This document shows, piece after piece, positions 8,183-17,224 of a stretch of 53,114 bases of DNA (the first letter of the stretch is position 1; every line of letters starts with the position of its first letter). The DNA is from Bacteroidales bacterium (GTDB lineage Bacteria > Bacteroidota > Bacteroidia > Bacteroidales > Marinilabiliaceae), in contig JAKSLC010000002.1 in assembly GCA_024401415.1 (NCBI GenBank), positions 1 through 53,114 of the forward strand, in the 5' to 3' direction. The notes beneath the pieces were generated by a model, which was not told where the DNA came from, made no database searches, and saw nothing but the letters and a program-made list of their open reading frames with translations. The position numbers were made by a program, and so were the translations under genes.

Positions 8183-9460
8183 TTATAATCTGCCATCAAC
8201 AATATCTCTTGGCAGAGTACTGCAGACATCATAAACTACGGCTTTCTCTGCGAGAAGAGATGGAATGTCTATAGACTTGAAGTCGTTATGAGCTACGGCG
8301 TGTATCACGGCATCGTACTTGATGTTGGTAGGTAAGGCAGAATAGATCTCTATTCCATATTCATTCTTGACGTTCTCTTGAGAGACCCAAGGGTCGTATA
8401 TCGTGATATTGTTGGTATATTCCTTTAATAAGTGGTATATGTCCACCACTTTTGAATTACGGATATCAGGGCAATTGCCCTTGAAAGCAATACCTAATAT
8501 AAGAATATTGGCATCCTTTATTAGGATGCCTTTTTTGTTCATACACTGTATGGTTTGTTCTGCTACGTAAGTCCCCATGCTATCATTGAGTTTGCGGGCT
8601 GACTGCAGTACATGGGGGAGAATGCCATACAACTTTGCCTTTTGTATAAGGTAGTATGGATCTATTGAGATACAATGACCACCTACTAAGCCGGGGGTCA
8701 TGCGCACGAAATTCCATTTGCTGGATGCAGCCTCTATAACGTCATGTGTATCAATTCCCATGGCATTGAAGATTTTTGCTATTTCGTTCATGAATGCTAT
8801 ATTCACATCGCGCTGAGTATTCTCTATTATTTTGGCGCCCTCTGCAACTTTGATGCTTGGCGCCTTGTGGGTGCCATTTTTAAGTACGCTATTATATAGA
8901 CTATCTACTATGTCGGCTATTTCAGGAGTGGAACCAGATGTTATTTTGCGAATATTTTCTACAGTGTGCTCCTTGTCGCCAGGGTTGATACGTTCAGGAG
9001 AATATCCGGCGAAGAAATCCTTATTGAACTTCAGTCCGCTTACATGTTCTATTATAGGTATACACTCGTCCTCTGTTACTCCTGGATATACAGTTGACTC
9101 ATATATCACAATGTCTCCTTGAGAAATCACGGTTCCGACCGTATTGCTTGCACTGAAAAGAGGAGCCAGATCTGGTTTGTTATCAACATTGACGGGAGTA
9201 GGGACTGTGACGATATATATATTGCATGAGCGAATGTCATCAATGTTGGAAGTACAATGGAAACCATGATTTGTTATGGCATCCATTAGTTCTGGATGAG
9301 ATAATTCAAGATTAGCATCATTGCCTGACATGATTTCGGATAAGCGGTGCTGATCGGTGTCATATCCGATAGTATCATACTTAGTAGAAAATAATTTTGC
9401 CAGAGGAAGTCCGACGTACCCCAATCCGATGATGCATATCTTGTATTGTGACATTACCAT
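8183..9460 (-). CDS. Nucleotide-sugar dehydrogenase (UDP-N-acetylhexosamine 6-dehydrogenase, TviB/WbpA-like)
   Basis: This 425-aa NAD-dependent enzyme would oxidise C6 of a UDP-sugar to a uronic acid for surface polysaccharide. It starts with the Rossmann motif IGLGYVGLPLA. The VPTP motif and the AGYSPERINPGD segment are typical of the UDP-GlcNAc/GalNAc-type branch rather than of UDP-glucose dehydrogenase. The catalytic Cys is in GGHCISIDPYY near residue 261-263, and the C-terminal UDP-binding domain ends normally. Translation may begin at 9460 or at the third codon, ATG 9454. It stands alone, converging on the methyltransferase gene with a 7-base gap. No glycosyltransferase or polysaccharide cluster is adjacent. 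Confidence 0.88.
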   Translation of the reverse strand: MVMSQYKICIIGLGYVGLPLAKLFSTKYDTIGYDTDQHRLSEIMSGNDANLELSHPELMDAITNHGFHCTSNIDDIRSCNIYIVTVPTPVNVDNKPDLAPLFSASNTVGTVISQGDIVIYESTVYPGVTEDECIPIIEHVSGLKFNKDFFAGYSPERINPGDKEHTVENIRKITSGSTPEIADIVDSLYNSVLKNGTHKAPSIKVAEGAKIIENTQRDVNIAFMNEIAKIFNAMGIDTHDVIEAASSKWNFVRMTPGLVGGHCISIDPYYLIQKAKLYGILPHVLQSARKLNDSMGTYVAEQTIQCMNKKGILIKDANILILGIAFKGNCPDIRNSKVVDIYHLLKEYTNNITIYDPWVSQENVKNEYGIEIYSALPTNIKYDAVIHAVAHNDFKSIDIPSLLAEKAVVYDVCSTLPRDIVDGRL

Positions 9461-9611
9461 GTGTATATATCATACTTTGAGCCGAAAGGTAGTTAATTTA
9501 TTCTGAAGATAAAAGTGCTACTGCGATTGGAAGCCTTACCATCGAAGGGGGAGCGTAATGATTGATAATTTATTGCTTTCTTTTCAATGCACTTTGAAAT
9601 ATCATAATGAA

Positions 9612-9645
9612 TTTGTTCTATGGATAAGAAATATTTATATCTTTG
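9612..9645 (+). promoter_or_regulatory. Promoter of the GH31 gene
   Basis: TTTG at 9612-9615, a 22-base spacer and TATCTTTG at 9638-9645 resemble the Bacteroidetes promoter with a slightly long spacer. Initiation would fall near 9652. That excludes the upstream in-frame ATG at 9558 and supports ATG 9669. Confidence 0.65.
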
Positions 9646-9668
9646 CAAGAAGCAAATGTAGATTTACT

Positions 9669-11924
9669 ATGTCACACTATTTATTAACAACATTGATTGG
9701 GGCTACTATGGTTATTGCTTCGCCAATGATGGCGCAAGTTCACCAAACAACAGGTCCTAACATACTATTGAGTCAGCCTATTGACGTGTCTGCTGACTTC
9801 GGAAATTTTGCAAATACATACTTCTTTGCCGATTCGTTGTCGAATTTTGACGTTGAAAAAGGAGAAGGAAAGATTAAGTGGGACAGATATTCACTTGAGC
9901 CACGACAGGCATTCAATACTAACGGCTCGTGGCCGGTGCGACTTGATATGCTGGATTTCCCTACGCCGGCATACGATAATGACCCTGAGTTGGACTTCAA
10001 GATAGACTTTGTAACGGAGAGAACATTCCGCATAAGGGTATATACATCAAACATTCATCCAGAGGTTCCCGCTGCGGAAGAGGTAATGTTGGCAGGTGAT
10101 GTTCCTGTGAGTAACAGCTGGAGTCATGTTGCTACCAAAGATGAAGTGAAATACTCATCGAAATACGGTTCGATATCAATATACAGATACCCATGGAGAA
10201 TTGTTGTAAGAGATGCGAACGGACACACGATACAACAGACGCGACATGTGTTGGACAATGATACTACGCAGGTAAAATCATTGCCATTCTGCTTCATAAA
10301 AAGAGGCGCAGACAACTCGCGTAGTATAGCACCTATGTTGTCGTTGGCACCAAATGAGAGAATATACGGCTGTGGAGAGTCGTTTACCTCCCTCAACAAA
10401 GTTGGGCAGAAAGTAAATATGTTCGTTACCGACCCACAGGGACCAGAGACAGATATGATGTACAAACCAGTACCATTCTATATGTCCAACAAAGGTTATG
10501 GAGTGTTTCTGCATACCTCTGCTCCTGTGACAGCTGATTTCGGAGCCACATATATAGGTACACAGAAGCTTTTTATGGCAGATGAGACACTTGACATGTT
10601 TGTTATGTTAGGCTCGCCCAAAGAGATACTTGATGAATATACCAATCTTGTAGGTAAGCCAGAGATGCCGCCGCTATGGTCGTTCGGAACATGGATGAGT
10701 CGTATCACATATTTCTCTCAAGATGAGGGTTATGAAATAGCCAAGCAACTCCGTGAAAACCGTATACCATCAGATGTAATACACTTTGATACAGGATGGT
10801 TCGGTGTAGATTGGCAGTGCGACTATAAGTTTGCATCGGACAGATTTTCTGATCCGGCAAAGATGGTAAAGGATCTGAAAGAGCAGGGATTCCATATATC
10901 TCTTTGGCAGTTGCCATACTTTACGCCTAAGAATGTATATTTCAAAGAGTTGGTAGATAAGGGATTGTATGTGAAGAATGCCAATGGGTCACTGCCTTAT
11001 GAAGATGTGGTCTTGGACTTCTCAAATAAGAATACTGTGAAGTGGTATCAAGAGAAACTGGCAGGACTTCTGAAACTTGGTGTGGGGGCTATAAAGGTAG
11101 ATTTCGGTGAGGCTGCGCCTGTAACGAACGGTATATATGCCTCCGGGAAATCAGGACTTTATGAGCATAATATCTTTACGCTCAGATATGATAAAGCCGT
11201 ATATGAGATTACGAAAGCCACTACAGGAGAGGGAATTATATGGTCGCGCTCGGCATGGGCCGGTTCTCAGAGATACCCATTGCATTGGGGAGGCGATGCA
11301 GCTAATACGAATGCGGCCATGCTGTCGACCTTACACGGTGGACTCTCGTTCGGACTATCAGGCTTCTCATTCTGGAGCCATGATATAGGCGGATTTGTAC
11401 AGTCATGTCCTGAAGAGTTGTATAGAAGATGGTTGCCATTTGGCATGTTTACATCACACTCGCGAGTACATGGAGCCCCTCCAACTGAGCCTTGGCTGTA
11501 CAGCAAAGATTTTGTGGACTACTTCCGAAAAGTGGCAGAGATGAAGTACAAACTGATGCCATATATAGTAGACGAAGCCCAAAAATGCACAGAGAAGGGA
11601 TTGCCTATGATGCGTGCGCTGCTGATAGAGTTTCCGGACGACCCAGGAGCGTGGTTGATAGAAGACCAGTATATGTTTGGCAGTGAGATACTTGTTGCGC
11701 CGATGTTTGAGGAAAGCAGCGTACGTACCGTGTATTTGCCAGGTAAGACAAAATGGGTAGACTATCAGACTGGTAAGACTTATAATCCAGGCTGGAATGA
11801 AATACAAGTCGGCGAGGTTCCTATCGTACTTATGGTAAGAAAAGGAACAAAATTGAAGCATGTGCCAGTAGCGCAGTCGACCGACAAGATAGAGTGGGGA
11901 AAGGTGAAGACCACAACATATTAG
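9669..11924 (+). CDS. Secreted glycoside hydrolase family 31, alpha-xylosidase-like
   Basis: This 751-aa exported glycosidase has a signal peptide over about residues 1-21 (hydrophobic LLTTLIGATMVIA, cut after MMAQ). A beta-sandwich N-domain precedes the (beta/alpha)8 barrel. The GH31 nucleophile is Asp478 in IKVDFGE and the acid/base is Asp543 in HWGGDAAN. The sequence KxDFGE, rather than the WxDMNE of alpha-glucosidases, is typical of YicI-type alpha-xylosidases, which release alpha-linked xylose from xyloglucan oligosaccharides. The xylosidase assignment is therefore likely but not proven. The start at 9669 is chosen from the promoter and the signal peptide. The next gene is also a secreted carbohydrate-active enzyme, but each has its own terminator or promoter. 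Confidence 0.9.
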   Translation: MSHYLLTTLIGATMVIASPMMAQVHQTTGPNILLSQPIDVSADFGNFANTYFFADSLSNFDVEKGEGKIKWDRYSLEPRQAFNTNGSWPVRLDMLDFPTPAYDNDPELDFKIDFVTERTFRIRVYTSNIHPEVPAAEEVMLAGDVPVSNSWSHVATKDEVKYSSKYGSISIYRYPWRIVVRDANGHTIQQTRHVLDNDTTQVKSLPFCFIKRGADNSRSIAPMLSLAPNERIYGCGESFTSLNKVGQKVNMFVTDPQGPETDMMYKPVPFYMSNKGYGVFLHTSAPVTADFGATYIGTQKLFMADETLDMFVMLGSPKEILDEYTNLVGKPEMPPLWSFGTWMSRITYFSQDEGYEIAKQLRENRIPSDVIHFDTGWFGVDWQCDYKFASDRFSDPAKMVKDLKEQGFHISLWQLPYFTPKNVYFKELVDKGLYVKNANGSLPYEDVVLDFSNKNTVKWYQEKLAGLLKLGVGAIKVDFGEAAPVTNGIYASGKSGLYEHNIFTLRYDKAVYEITKATTGEGIIWSRSAWAGSQRYPLHWGGDAANTNAAMLSTLHGGLSFGLSGFSFWSHDIGGFVQSCPEELYRRWLPFGMFTSHSRVHGAPPTEPWLYSKDFVDYFRKVAEMKYKLMPYIVDEAQKCTEKGLPMMRALLIEFPDDPGAWLIEDQYMFGSEILVAPMFEESSVRTVYLPGKTKWVDYQTGKTYNPGWNEIQVGEVPIVLMVRKGTKLKHVPVAQSTDKIEWGKVKTTTY

Positions 11925-11927
11925 TAC

Positions 11928-11956
11928 AGGAGGAGGGGCATAAGCTCCTCCTTTTG
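11928..11956 (+). terminator. Intrinsic terminator after the GH31 gene
   Basis: AGGAGGAG at 11928-11935 pairs with CTCCTCCT at 11945-11952 and is followed by TTTT. It lies just after the stop codon. Confidence 0.85.
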
Positions 11957-11989
11957 ACTTATTATTTGTTTCATTTTTGTTTAAATGTT

Positions 11990-12045
11990 TTCCTATATGG
12001 CTATACTCGGGCTATACTCGGGCATCACTCGGGGAACACTCGGAG
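11990..12045. repeat. 11-bp degenerate tandem array A
   Basis: Four consecutive 11-base units are visible: CTATACTCGGG (12001-12011), the identical unit at 12012-12022, CATCACTCGGG (12023-12033) and GAACACTCGGA (12034-12044). A diverged unit, TTCCTATATGG, precedes them at 11990-12000. The array runs directly up to the -7 box TATATTTG (12054-12061) of the esterase gene and so occupies its -33 region. Confidence 0.9.
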
Positions 12046-12053
12046 AAGACTTA

Positions 12054-12061
12054 TATATTTG
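12054..12061 (+). promoter_or_regulatory. -7 box of the esterase gene
   Basis: TATATTTG is an exact -7 consensus, 31 bases before ATG 12092. The expected -33 position is filled by array A and has no TTTG. Either the promoter depends on something other than a -33 box or the repeats replaced it. Confidence 0.55.
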
Positions 12062-12091
12062 CGAGTAATAAAAACCTAAATAGTACCAATT

Positions 12092-13195
12092 ATGCAAAAA
12101 ATCACTTTGCTTTGTGCAATGGCAGCTATGAGCCTATGCAGTGCGACGGCCCAGTGGCAGCGTACACCTACACCTAACGATACCTTGCGATCGACAATAG
12201 TGAATGGCGATAAGGTGACATTTCAGATATATGCACCACAGGCGCAGACTGTGATGGTAACGGGCGATCTGCCATGGGATAAACCAGCAAAATTTGTCAA
12301 AGATGCTTCGGGGGTATGGAGTGCTACCATAGATGGACTTGCTAATGGTGTATTCCGTTATCGCTTTGTCGTGGACGGTGTTTCGGTGAACGACCCTAAA
12401 TCTCCATACGCCAATGAGACACAGGCGCTGCTTGATACATCAGACCCATCTGCACCTTGGGCGGTGAAGAATGTTCCTCATGGTGCTATTGCTCAGAGAT
12501 ATTATTACTCTTCTGTATTGAAAGAGACGCAGCGTATGCATGTGTGGACGCCAGCTGGATATGAGAAGAGTGGGAAAGACCTGCCTGTTCTGTATCTGGT
12601 ACATGGAGGCGGTGACAATGATGCGTCATGGCCAACGGTAGGTGCTGCGTGCAATATACTTGACAATCTGCTGGCAGAAGGCAAGATGCAGCCTATGATA
12701 GTGGTAATGCCAAACGGATCTATAAATACTACCTCTATGGAAGGTGAAGTGCCAATATTTGCTGAAGAGATGGTAAAAGACATAGTGCCATTTGTAGAAG
12801 CCAACTATAGAGTGAAGACGGGCAAGCAGAACAGAGCAATGGCAGGTCTGTCTATGGGCGGATGGGAGACACTGGAGGTGCTGATAACGACACCAGAGCT
12901 ATGCGAGACATACTGGGTGTTGAGTTCAGGCTGGTTCCCAGATAGAAAAGAGATGTTTGAGGGCTATGCAAAGAGACTTCATGACATGGCACCTGCGATC
13001 AAGAAAAATGTTAAGCAGCTTGCCTTCACGCAGGGCGGTCCTACAGACATTGCATACAAGAACTGCTTGGGTATGTTGCCACTTTTTGATAAAGAGGGCA
13101 TACAATACGAGAAATACCTTGAGGGCGTCGGTGGCCATAGCTGGACAGCATGGAGAAACGACCTAGTAAGACTGGCTCCTAGACTATTTAAGTAG
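12092..13195 (+). CDS. Secreted CE1-type carbohydrate esterase with N-terminal E-set domain
   Basis: This 367-aa exported alpha/beta hydrolase has a signal peptide at residues 1-20 ending in SATA. Residues about 28-115 form an immunoglobulin-like E-set/CBM48-like domain (VTFQIYAPQAQTVMVTGDLP), commonly fused to esterase D/CE1 catalytic domains in Bacteroidetes. The esterase part has the nucleophile Ser254 in GLSMGG, an oxyanion-side LVHGGGDN and the catalytic His349 in GGHSW. Relatives remove feruloyl or acetyl groups from xylan and related hemicellulose. The exact ester is not predictable. With the preceding GH31 enzyme it suggests hemicellulose side-chain removal, but no susC/susD pair is present here. 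Confidence 0.88.
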   Translation: MQKITLLCAMAAMSLCSATAQWQRTPTPNDTLRSTIVNGDKVTFQIYAPQAQTVMVTGDLPWDKPAKFVKDASGVWSATIDGLANGVFRYRFVVDGVSVNDPKSPYANETQALLDTSDPSAPWAVKNVPHGAIAQRYYYSSVLKETQRMHVWTPAGYEKSGKDLPVLYLVHGGGDNDASWPTVGAACNILDNLLAEGKMQPMIVVMPNGSINTTSMEGEVPIFAEEMVKDIVPFVEANYRVKTGKQNRAMAGLSMGGWETLEVLITTPELCETYWVLSSGWFPDRKEMFEGYAKRLHDMAPAIKKNVKQLAFTQGGPTDIAYKNCLGMLPLFDKEGIQYEKYLEGVGGHSWTAWRNDLVRLAPRLFK

Positions 13196-13231
13196 GATTA
13201 ATTCTCCTTAATATAATTCTTATTTCGGGTG

Positions 13232-13270
13232 AAAGAGGTGTTCCTTTTTTTAGGAACGCCTCTTTTTATA
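13232..13270 (+). terminator. Intrinsic terminator after the esterase gene
   Basis: A 14-bp stem with one G-U pair joins 13232-13245 with 13252-13265 and is followed by T5. It separates the esterase gene from leuS. Confidence 0.9.
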
Positions 13271-13280
13271 TCGTCCTTTT

Positions 13281-13373
13281 AGGTCTTTCTAGACCTATGC
13301 TAGACCTATAGTAACGGCAAAAAACGGCAAAAAGTGGCACGTAACGGTATAAGACGGCAAGAGATACGGAGGG
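13281..13373. repeat. 10/11-bp degenerate tandem array D
   Basis: Three 11-base units (13281-13313, core AGACCTATxxT) are followed by about six 10-base units (13314-13373) with core ACGGCAAAAA. Two of these are identical (13314-13323 and 13324-13333), and then come GTGGCACGTA, ACGGTATAAG, ACGGCAAGAG and ATACGGAGGG. A TATATTTG box at 13379-13386 follows at once. Confidence 0.85.
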
Positions 13374-13378
13374 GCAGT

Positions 13379-13447
13379 TATATTTGCAGACGTGTGGATT
13401 CTTTCATAGATTCTGCTTGCTTAACTTGCAATGATTCGCTATTTTTG
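13379..13447 (+). promoter_or_regulatory. Two candidate -7 boxes upstream of leuS
   Basis: TATATTTG at 13379-13386 abuts array D. TATTTTTG at 13440-13447 is 35 bases before the leuS ATG and has a partial -33 match (CTTG, near 13417-13420) at about 19 bases. The second is the better leuS promoter. Confidence 0.5.
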
Positions 13448-13481
13448 CGACCGAATTTAACAAAAGAGATAAAATATAATC

Positions 13482-16304
13482 ATGGCTGATTACAACTTCA
13501 AAGATATAGAGACCCGCTGGAAGCAGTATTGGGTTGATAATAAGCTTTACAAGGTTGATGTGGACGAGAAGCGTCCAAAGTTCTACGTACTTGATATGTT
13601 CCCATACCCATCGGGAGCTGGTCTGCACGTAGGTCACCCACTTGGCTACATCGCAAGTGATATCTTCGCTCGTTATAAGCGTCTTTGTGGTTATAATGTT
13701 CTTCACCCAATGGGCTATGATGCCTATGGTCTGCCTGCTGAGCAGTATGCTATTCAGACTGGTCAGCATCCTGCCATTACAACAGACCAGAATATCAACC
13801 GTTACCATGAGCAGCTTGACAAGATAGGCTTCTGTTTCGACTGGAGCCGTGAGGTCCGCACATGCGATCCTATCTACTACAAGTGGACACAGTGGGCATT
13901 TACTAAGATGTTCAACTCGTTCTACTGCAATAGCTGCCAGAAGGCTCAGCCTATCGAGAAGCTCATTAAGCATTTTGAAACAGAGGGTACACAGAACCTT
14001 GATATAGCGCAGAGCGAGGAACTTTCATTTACTGCTGCTGAGTGGAATGCTAAGAGCGAGAAGGAGAAGCAGGAGACTTTGATGAACTACCGTTTGGCTT
14101 ACCTTGGTGAGACAATGGTAAACTGGTGTCCAAAGCTTGGTACTGTACTTGCCAACGATGAGGTAGTTGATGGCGTATCTGTACGCGGTGGCTACCCAGT
14201 GGTTCAAAAGAAGATGCGCCAGTGGTGCTTGAGAGTAAATGCTTACGCTCAGCGCTTGCTCGACGGCCTTCAGACTATTGACTGGAGTGAATCTATCAAG
14301 GAGACACAGAAGAATTGGATTGGTCGTTCAGAGGGTACAGAGGTACAATTCTCTGTAAAGGACTCAGACGTTAAGTTCACTATCTTCACGACTCGTGCGG
14401 ACACTATGTTTGGTGTTACATTCATGGTACTTGCACCAGAGAGCGATTATGTAGAGCAAGTTACTACTGCAGACCAAAAGGCTGCGGTAGAAGAATATAT
14501 AGCATACGTAAAGAAACGTACTGAGCGCGACCGTATGTCGGACCGCAAGGTAACAGGTGTTTTCACAGGTTCTTACGCTATCAACCCATTCACAGGAGAG
14601 GCAATTCCGATTTGGGTAAGTGAGTATGTACTCTCAGGCTATGGTACAGGTGCTATTATGGCTGTTCCTGCACACGATAGTCGTGACTATGCTTTCGCTA
14701 AGCACTTCAACTTGCCTATTATCCCACTTATTGAGGGTGCTGATGTAAGTGAGCAGAGCTACGATGCTAAGGAGGGTATTGTAAGCAACTCTCCACGTGC
14801 AGGTGTAAAGCCTTATATTGACTTCTCACTTAACGGACTTACAGTAAAGGAAGCCATTGCAGCTACAAAGAAATATGTAAAAGAGCATAATCTTGGTCGT
14901 GTTAAGGTTAACTACCGTCTACGCGATGCAATATTCTCTCGTCAGCGTTACTGGGGCGAGCCATTCCCTGTATACTACAAGGATGAGATGCCTTATATGG
15001 TACCTGCTGATAAGTTGCCTCTTGAACTCCCAGAGATTTCGGAATACAAGCCAACAGAAGACGGTCAACCACCACTCGGTCGTGCTCAGGTATGGGCATG
15101 GGACGAGAAGAATGGCAAGATTGTAGATAAGTCGCTTATCGACAACAAGACTGTATTCCCACTTGAGTTGAATACAATGCCAGGCTTTGCTGGTTCAAGT
15201 GCATATTACCTCCGTTATATGGACAACAAGAACGAGGAGGCACTTGTATCGAAAGAGGCTAATGGCTACTGGAAGAGTGTTGACCTCTACGTAGGAGGTT
15301 CTGAGCACGCTACTGGTCACCTTATCTACTCACGTTTCTGGAACAAGTTCTTGTTTGATATGGGAGTAGCTTCGACTGAGGAGCCATTCCAGAAGCTTGT
15401 CAACCAAGGTATGATTCAGGGACGAAGCAACTTCGTATACCGTATCAAGGATACAAATACATTCGTGAGCCTTAACCTTAAGGACCAATATGACGTGACA
15501 CCTATCCATGTGGACGTAAATATTGTATCTAACGATATTCTTGACCTTGAGGCATTCAAGAAGTGGCGTCCTGAGTATGAGACAGCAGAATTTGTACTTG
15601 AAGATGGCAAGTATGTCTGCGGTTGGGCAGTTGAGAAGATGTCTAAGTCGATGTACAACGTTGTCAACCCAGATATGATTGTGGACCGTTATGGCGCTGA
15701 TACGCTCCGTATGTACGAGATGTTCCTCGGTCCTGTAGAGCTTTCTAAGCCTTGGGATACAAACGGTATCGATGGTGTACACAGATTCTTGCAGAAGTTG
15801 TGGAGAACATACGACGGAGGATTGACAGCTGATGCAGCAACACCTGAGGAATTGAAGGCATTGCACTCGGCTATCAAGAAGATTACAGCAGATATTGAGA
15901 GATTCTCATTCAATACATGTATATCTCAGTTCATGATTCTCTTGAACGAGCTCTCTTCGCTCAAGTGTCAGAAGAAGGCTATCTTCGAGCCTATCGTGGT
16001 ATTGCTTACACCATTTGCTCCACATATTGCTGAGGAGATGTGGCACGGTCTCGGTCATGAGACATCTGTACTCGATGCTCAGTGGCCAAAGCATGAGGAG
16101 AAGTTCCTCGTTGACTCATCATTCAAATATCCAGTATCATTCAACGGCAAGACTCGTTTCATCATCGAGTTGCCTGCTGATATGAGCAAGGAGGATATTG
16201 AGAAGACAGTGATGGCTAACGAGCAGACTGCTAAGTATCTTGATGGTAAGGACGTTAAGAAATTGATTGTCGTTCCTAAGAGAATTGTAAATATTGTATT
16301 CTAG
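13482..16304 (+). CDS. leuS: Leucyl-tRNA synthetase
   Basis: This 940-aa class Ia synthetase charges tRNA-Leu. The HIGH-type motif is [16 protein letters not shown] near residues 42-57. The KMSKS motif is intact in [14 protein letters not shown] near residue 720. Between them are the editing (CP1) domain with the Thr-rich and [19 protein letters not shown] segments that clear mischarged tRNA, and the zinc-like ZN1 region. The C-terminal anticodon-binding and tail domains are complete. Length and order match the bacterial enzyme. It is monocistronic, bounded by the promoter region with array D and an intrinsic terminator. Confidence 0.98.
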   Translation: MADYNFKDIETRWKQYWVDNKLYKVDVDEKRPKFYVLDMFPYPSGAGLHVGHPLGYIASDIFARYKRLCGYNVLHPMGYDAYGLPAEQYAIQTGQHPAITTDQNINRYHEQLDKIGFCFDWSREVRTCDPIYYKWTQWAFTKMFNSFYCNSCQKAQPIEKLIKHFETEGTQNLDIAQSEELSFTAAEWNAKSEKEKQETLMNYRLAYLGETMVNWCPKLGTVLANDEVVDGVSVRGGYPVVQKKMRQWCLRVNAYAQRLLDGLQTIDWSESIKETQKNWIGRSEGTEVQFSVKDSDVKFTIFTTRADTMFGVTFMVLAPESDYVEQVTTADQKAAVEEYIAYVKKRTERDRMSDRKVTGVFTGSYAINPFTGEAIPIWVSEYVLSGYGTGAIMAVPAHDSRDYAFAKHFNLPIIPLIEGADVSEQSYDAKEGIVSNSPRAGVKPYIDFSLNGLTVKEAIAATKKYVKEHNLGRVKVNYRLRDAIFSRQRYWGEPFPVYYKDEMPYMVPADKLPLELPEISEYKPTEDGQPPLGRAQVWAWDEKNGKIVDKSLIDNKTVFPLELNTMPGFAGSSAYYLRYMDNKNEEALVSKEANGYWKSVDLYVGGSEHATGHLIYSRFWNKFLFDMGVASTEEPFQKLVNQGMIQGRSNFVYRIKDTNTFVSLNLKDQYDVTPIHVDVNIVSNDILDLEAFKKWRPEYETAEFVLEDGKYVCGWAVEKMSKSMYNVVNPDMIVDRYGADTLRMYEMFLGPVELSKPWDTNGIDGVHRFLQKLWRTYDGGLTADAATPEELKALHSAIKKITADIERFSFNTCISQFMILLNELSSLKCQKKAIFEPIVVLLTPFAPHIAEEMWHGLGHETSVLDAQWPKHEEKFLVDSSFKYPVSFNGKTRFIIELPADMSKEDIEKTVMANEQTAKYLDGKDVKKLIVVPKRIVNIVF

Positions 16305-16318
16305 GATAAATAAATAAG

Positions 16319-16355
16319 AAAAGTCGCGCTGAACAATAGACTGCGCGACTTTTTG
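16319..16355 (+). terminator. Intrinsic terminator of leuS
   Basis: AAGTCGCGC (16321-16329) pairs with GCGCGACTT (16343-16351), followed by a T run. It lies 16 bases after the leuS stop. Confidence 0.9.
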
Positions 16356-16399
16356 TTGTCAGCTCCTGAGTACCGTAGGTAGATTAATTAGTTAAAGCT

Positions 16400-17020
16400 A
16401 TGTTGAAAAAACTATTTCTTGTCAGAAAGTTTCTTTTTAAAGTGTTATTTGTAATAATCTCAAGTGTTTTAGCTACGACTTGTGTAGGAGATTATATAAA
16501 TGGCAGCGACCAGGAGAAGGTTGATATCTTGAACCAAATGATAGATGAGCAGACTACTGTTACTGCAGATTTGTCGGATCATTATGAAGTTACCAAGGTA
16601 CTTAAAACGGTCACTCTGTACAAATTTGATTATTCTTTCAGTCTATATGGAAAGGATTATAGCGGAAAAATAACCCTTAGAGGACTCCCAAATACCAATA
16701 AATTGACTCTCTATTACTTGAGTAGCGACCCTTCTGTAGTTTCTCATGATCCATTTGAAGACCTTAAAGCGGAAGAGAAGAAGGGCTCTGTTATGGATTT
16801 GCTATTTGGACTTTTGTGGGCTGTATTGGCAGGGTTATTTGTCATTTCTGCAATTAATATGTTTAAGAGGGGACAGTCAGACGAGTCAGAAGAGATAGAG
16901 CCTGTCGCTTCACCTAAGGTAAAAGTTGTTGTAGAAGAGCCTGTTGAGGTGTCTAAGGACGATACTACCTCAGAACCTGAAATGGACAAGGAAGATCCAA
17001 GAAGGTTTATGCCTCATTAG
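16400..17020 (+). CDS. Hypothetical membrane protein, DUF3592-like
   Basis: This 206-aa protein is not recognised with confidence. An N-terminal hydrophobic helix (residues about 12-30) may be an uncleaved anchor or signal. Residues about 45-120 form a compact domain with alternating polar/aromatic strands (YKFDYSFSLYGKDYSG, LTLYYLSSDPSVVS) that recalls DUF3592-type extracytoplasmic domains. A second helix at about 133-153 (LLFGLLWAVLAGLFVISAI) is followed by a charged, Glu/Val-rich tail likely in the cytoplasm. It is flanked by the leuS terminator and a double hairpin, so it appears monocistronic. No catalytic motif is visible. Confidence 0.75.
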   Translation: MLKKLFLVRKFLFKVLFVIISSVLATTCVGDYINGSDQEKVDILNQMIDEQTTVTADLSDHYEVTKVLKTVTLYKFDYSFSLYGKDYSGKITLRGLPNTNKLTLYYLSSDPSVVSHDPFEDLKAEEKKGSVMDLLFGLLWAVLAGLFVISAINMFKRGQSDESEEIEPVASPKVKVVVEEPVEVSKDDTTSEPEMDKEDPRRFMPH

Positions 17021-17039
17021 TATGATCTTGTAATGGTAA

Positions 17040-17110
17040 CCGCCATGAGCAGCATGGTGGTCCTAGAATAGGAACATCAGCTTACGAGAAGTCGTGTTGA
17101 TGTTCTTCTT
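17040..17110 (+). other. Two consecutive hairpins between the DUF3592-like gene and tsaD
   Basis: Hairpin 1 is CCGCCATG (17040-17047) with CATGGTGG (17053-17060), one G-U. Hairpin 2 is GAACATCA (17072-17079) with TGATGTTC (17098-17105), with an inner ACGA/TCGT stem at 17084-17087 and 17092-17095. Hairpin 2 is followed by a T-rich but interrupted stretch (TTCTTGTTTTG). It could terminate the upstream gene imperfectly or be an RNA element. Confidence 0.6.
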
Positions 17111-17172
17111 GTTTTGTATCTCATTTGAGAGCCATTCCGAGGCTTGCTTAAAGAAGAAAGGTTGAGAAATCA

Positions 17173-17204
17173 TTTGATTGGGATAATAGAATGTTGTATT
17201 TTTG
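17173..17204 (+). promoter_or_regulatory. Promoter of tsaD
   Basis: TTTG at 17173-17176, a 20-base spacer and TATTTTTG at 17197-17204 form a consensus Bacteroidetes promoter 21 bases before the tsaD start. Confidence 0.8.
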
Positions 17205-17224
17205 CCTATCTATTTTGAGTAAGT

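Noticed and set aside
9558..9668. 37-codon N-terminal extension of the GH31 gene
   Set aside because: It runs through the promoter at 9612-9645, and the signal peptide begins only at ATG 9669.
11990..13373. CRISPR array
   Set aside because: The units are 10-11 bases with no longer constant repeat or unique spacers, and no cas genes are present.
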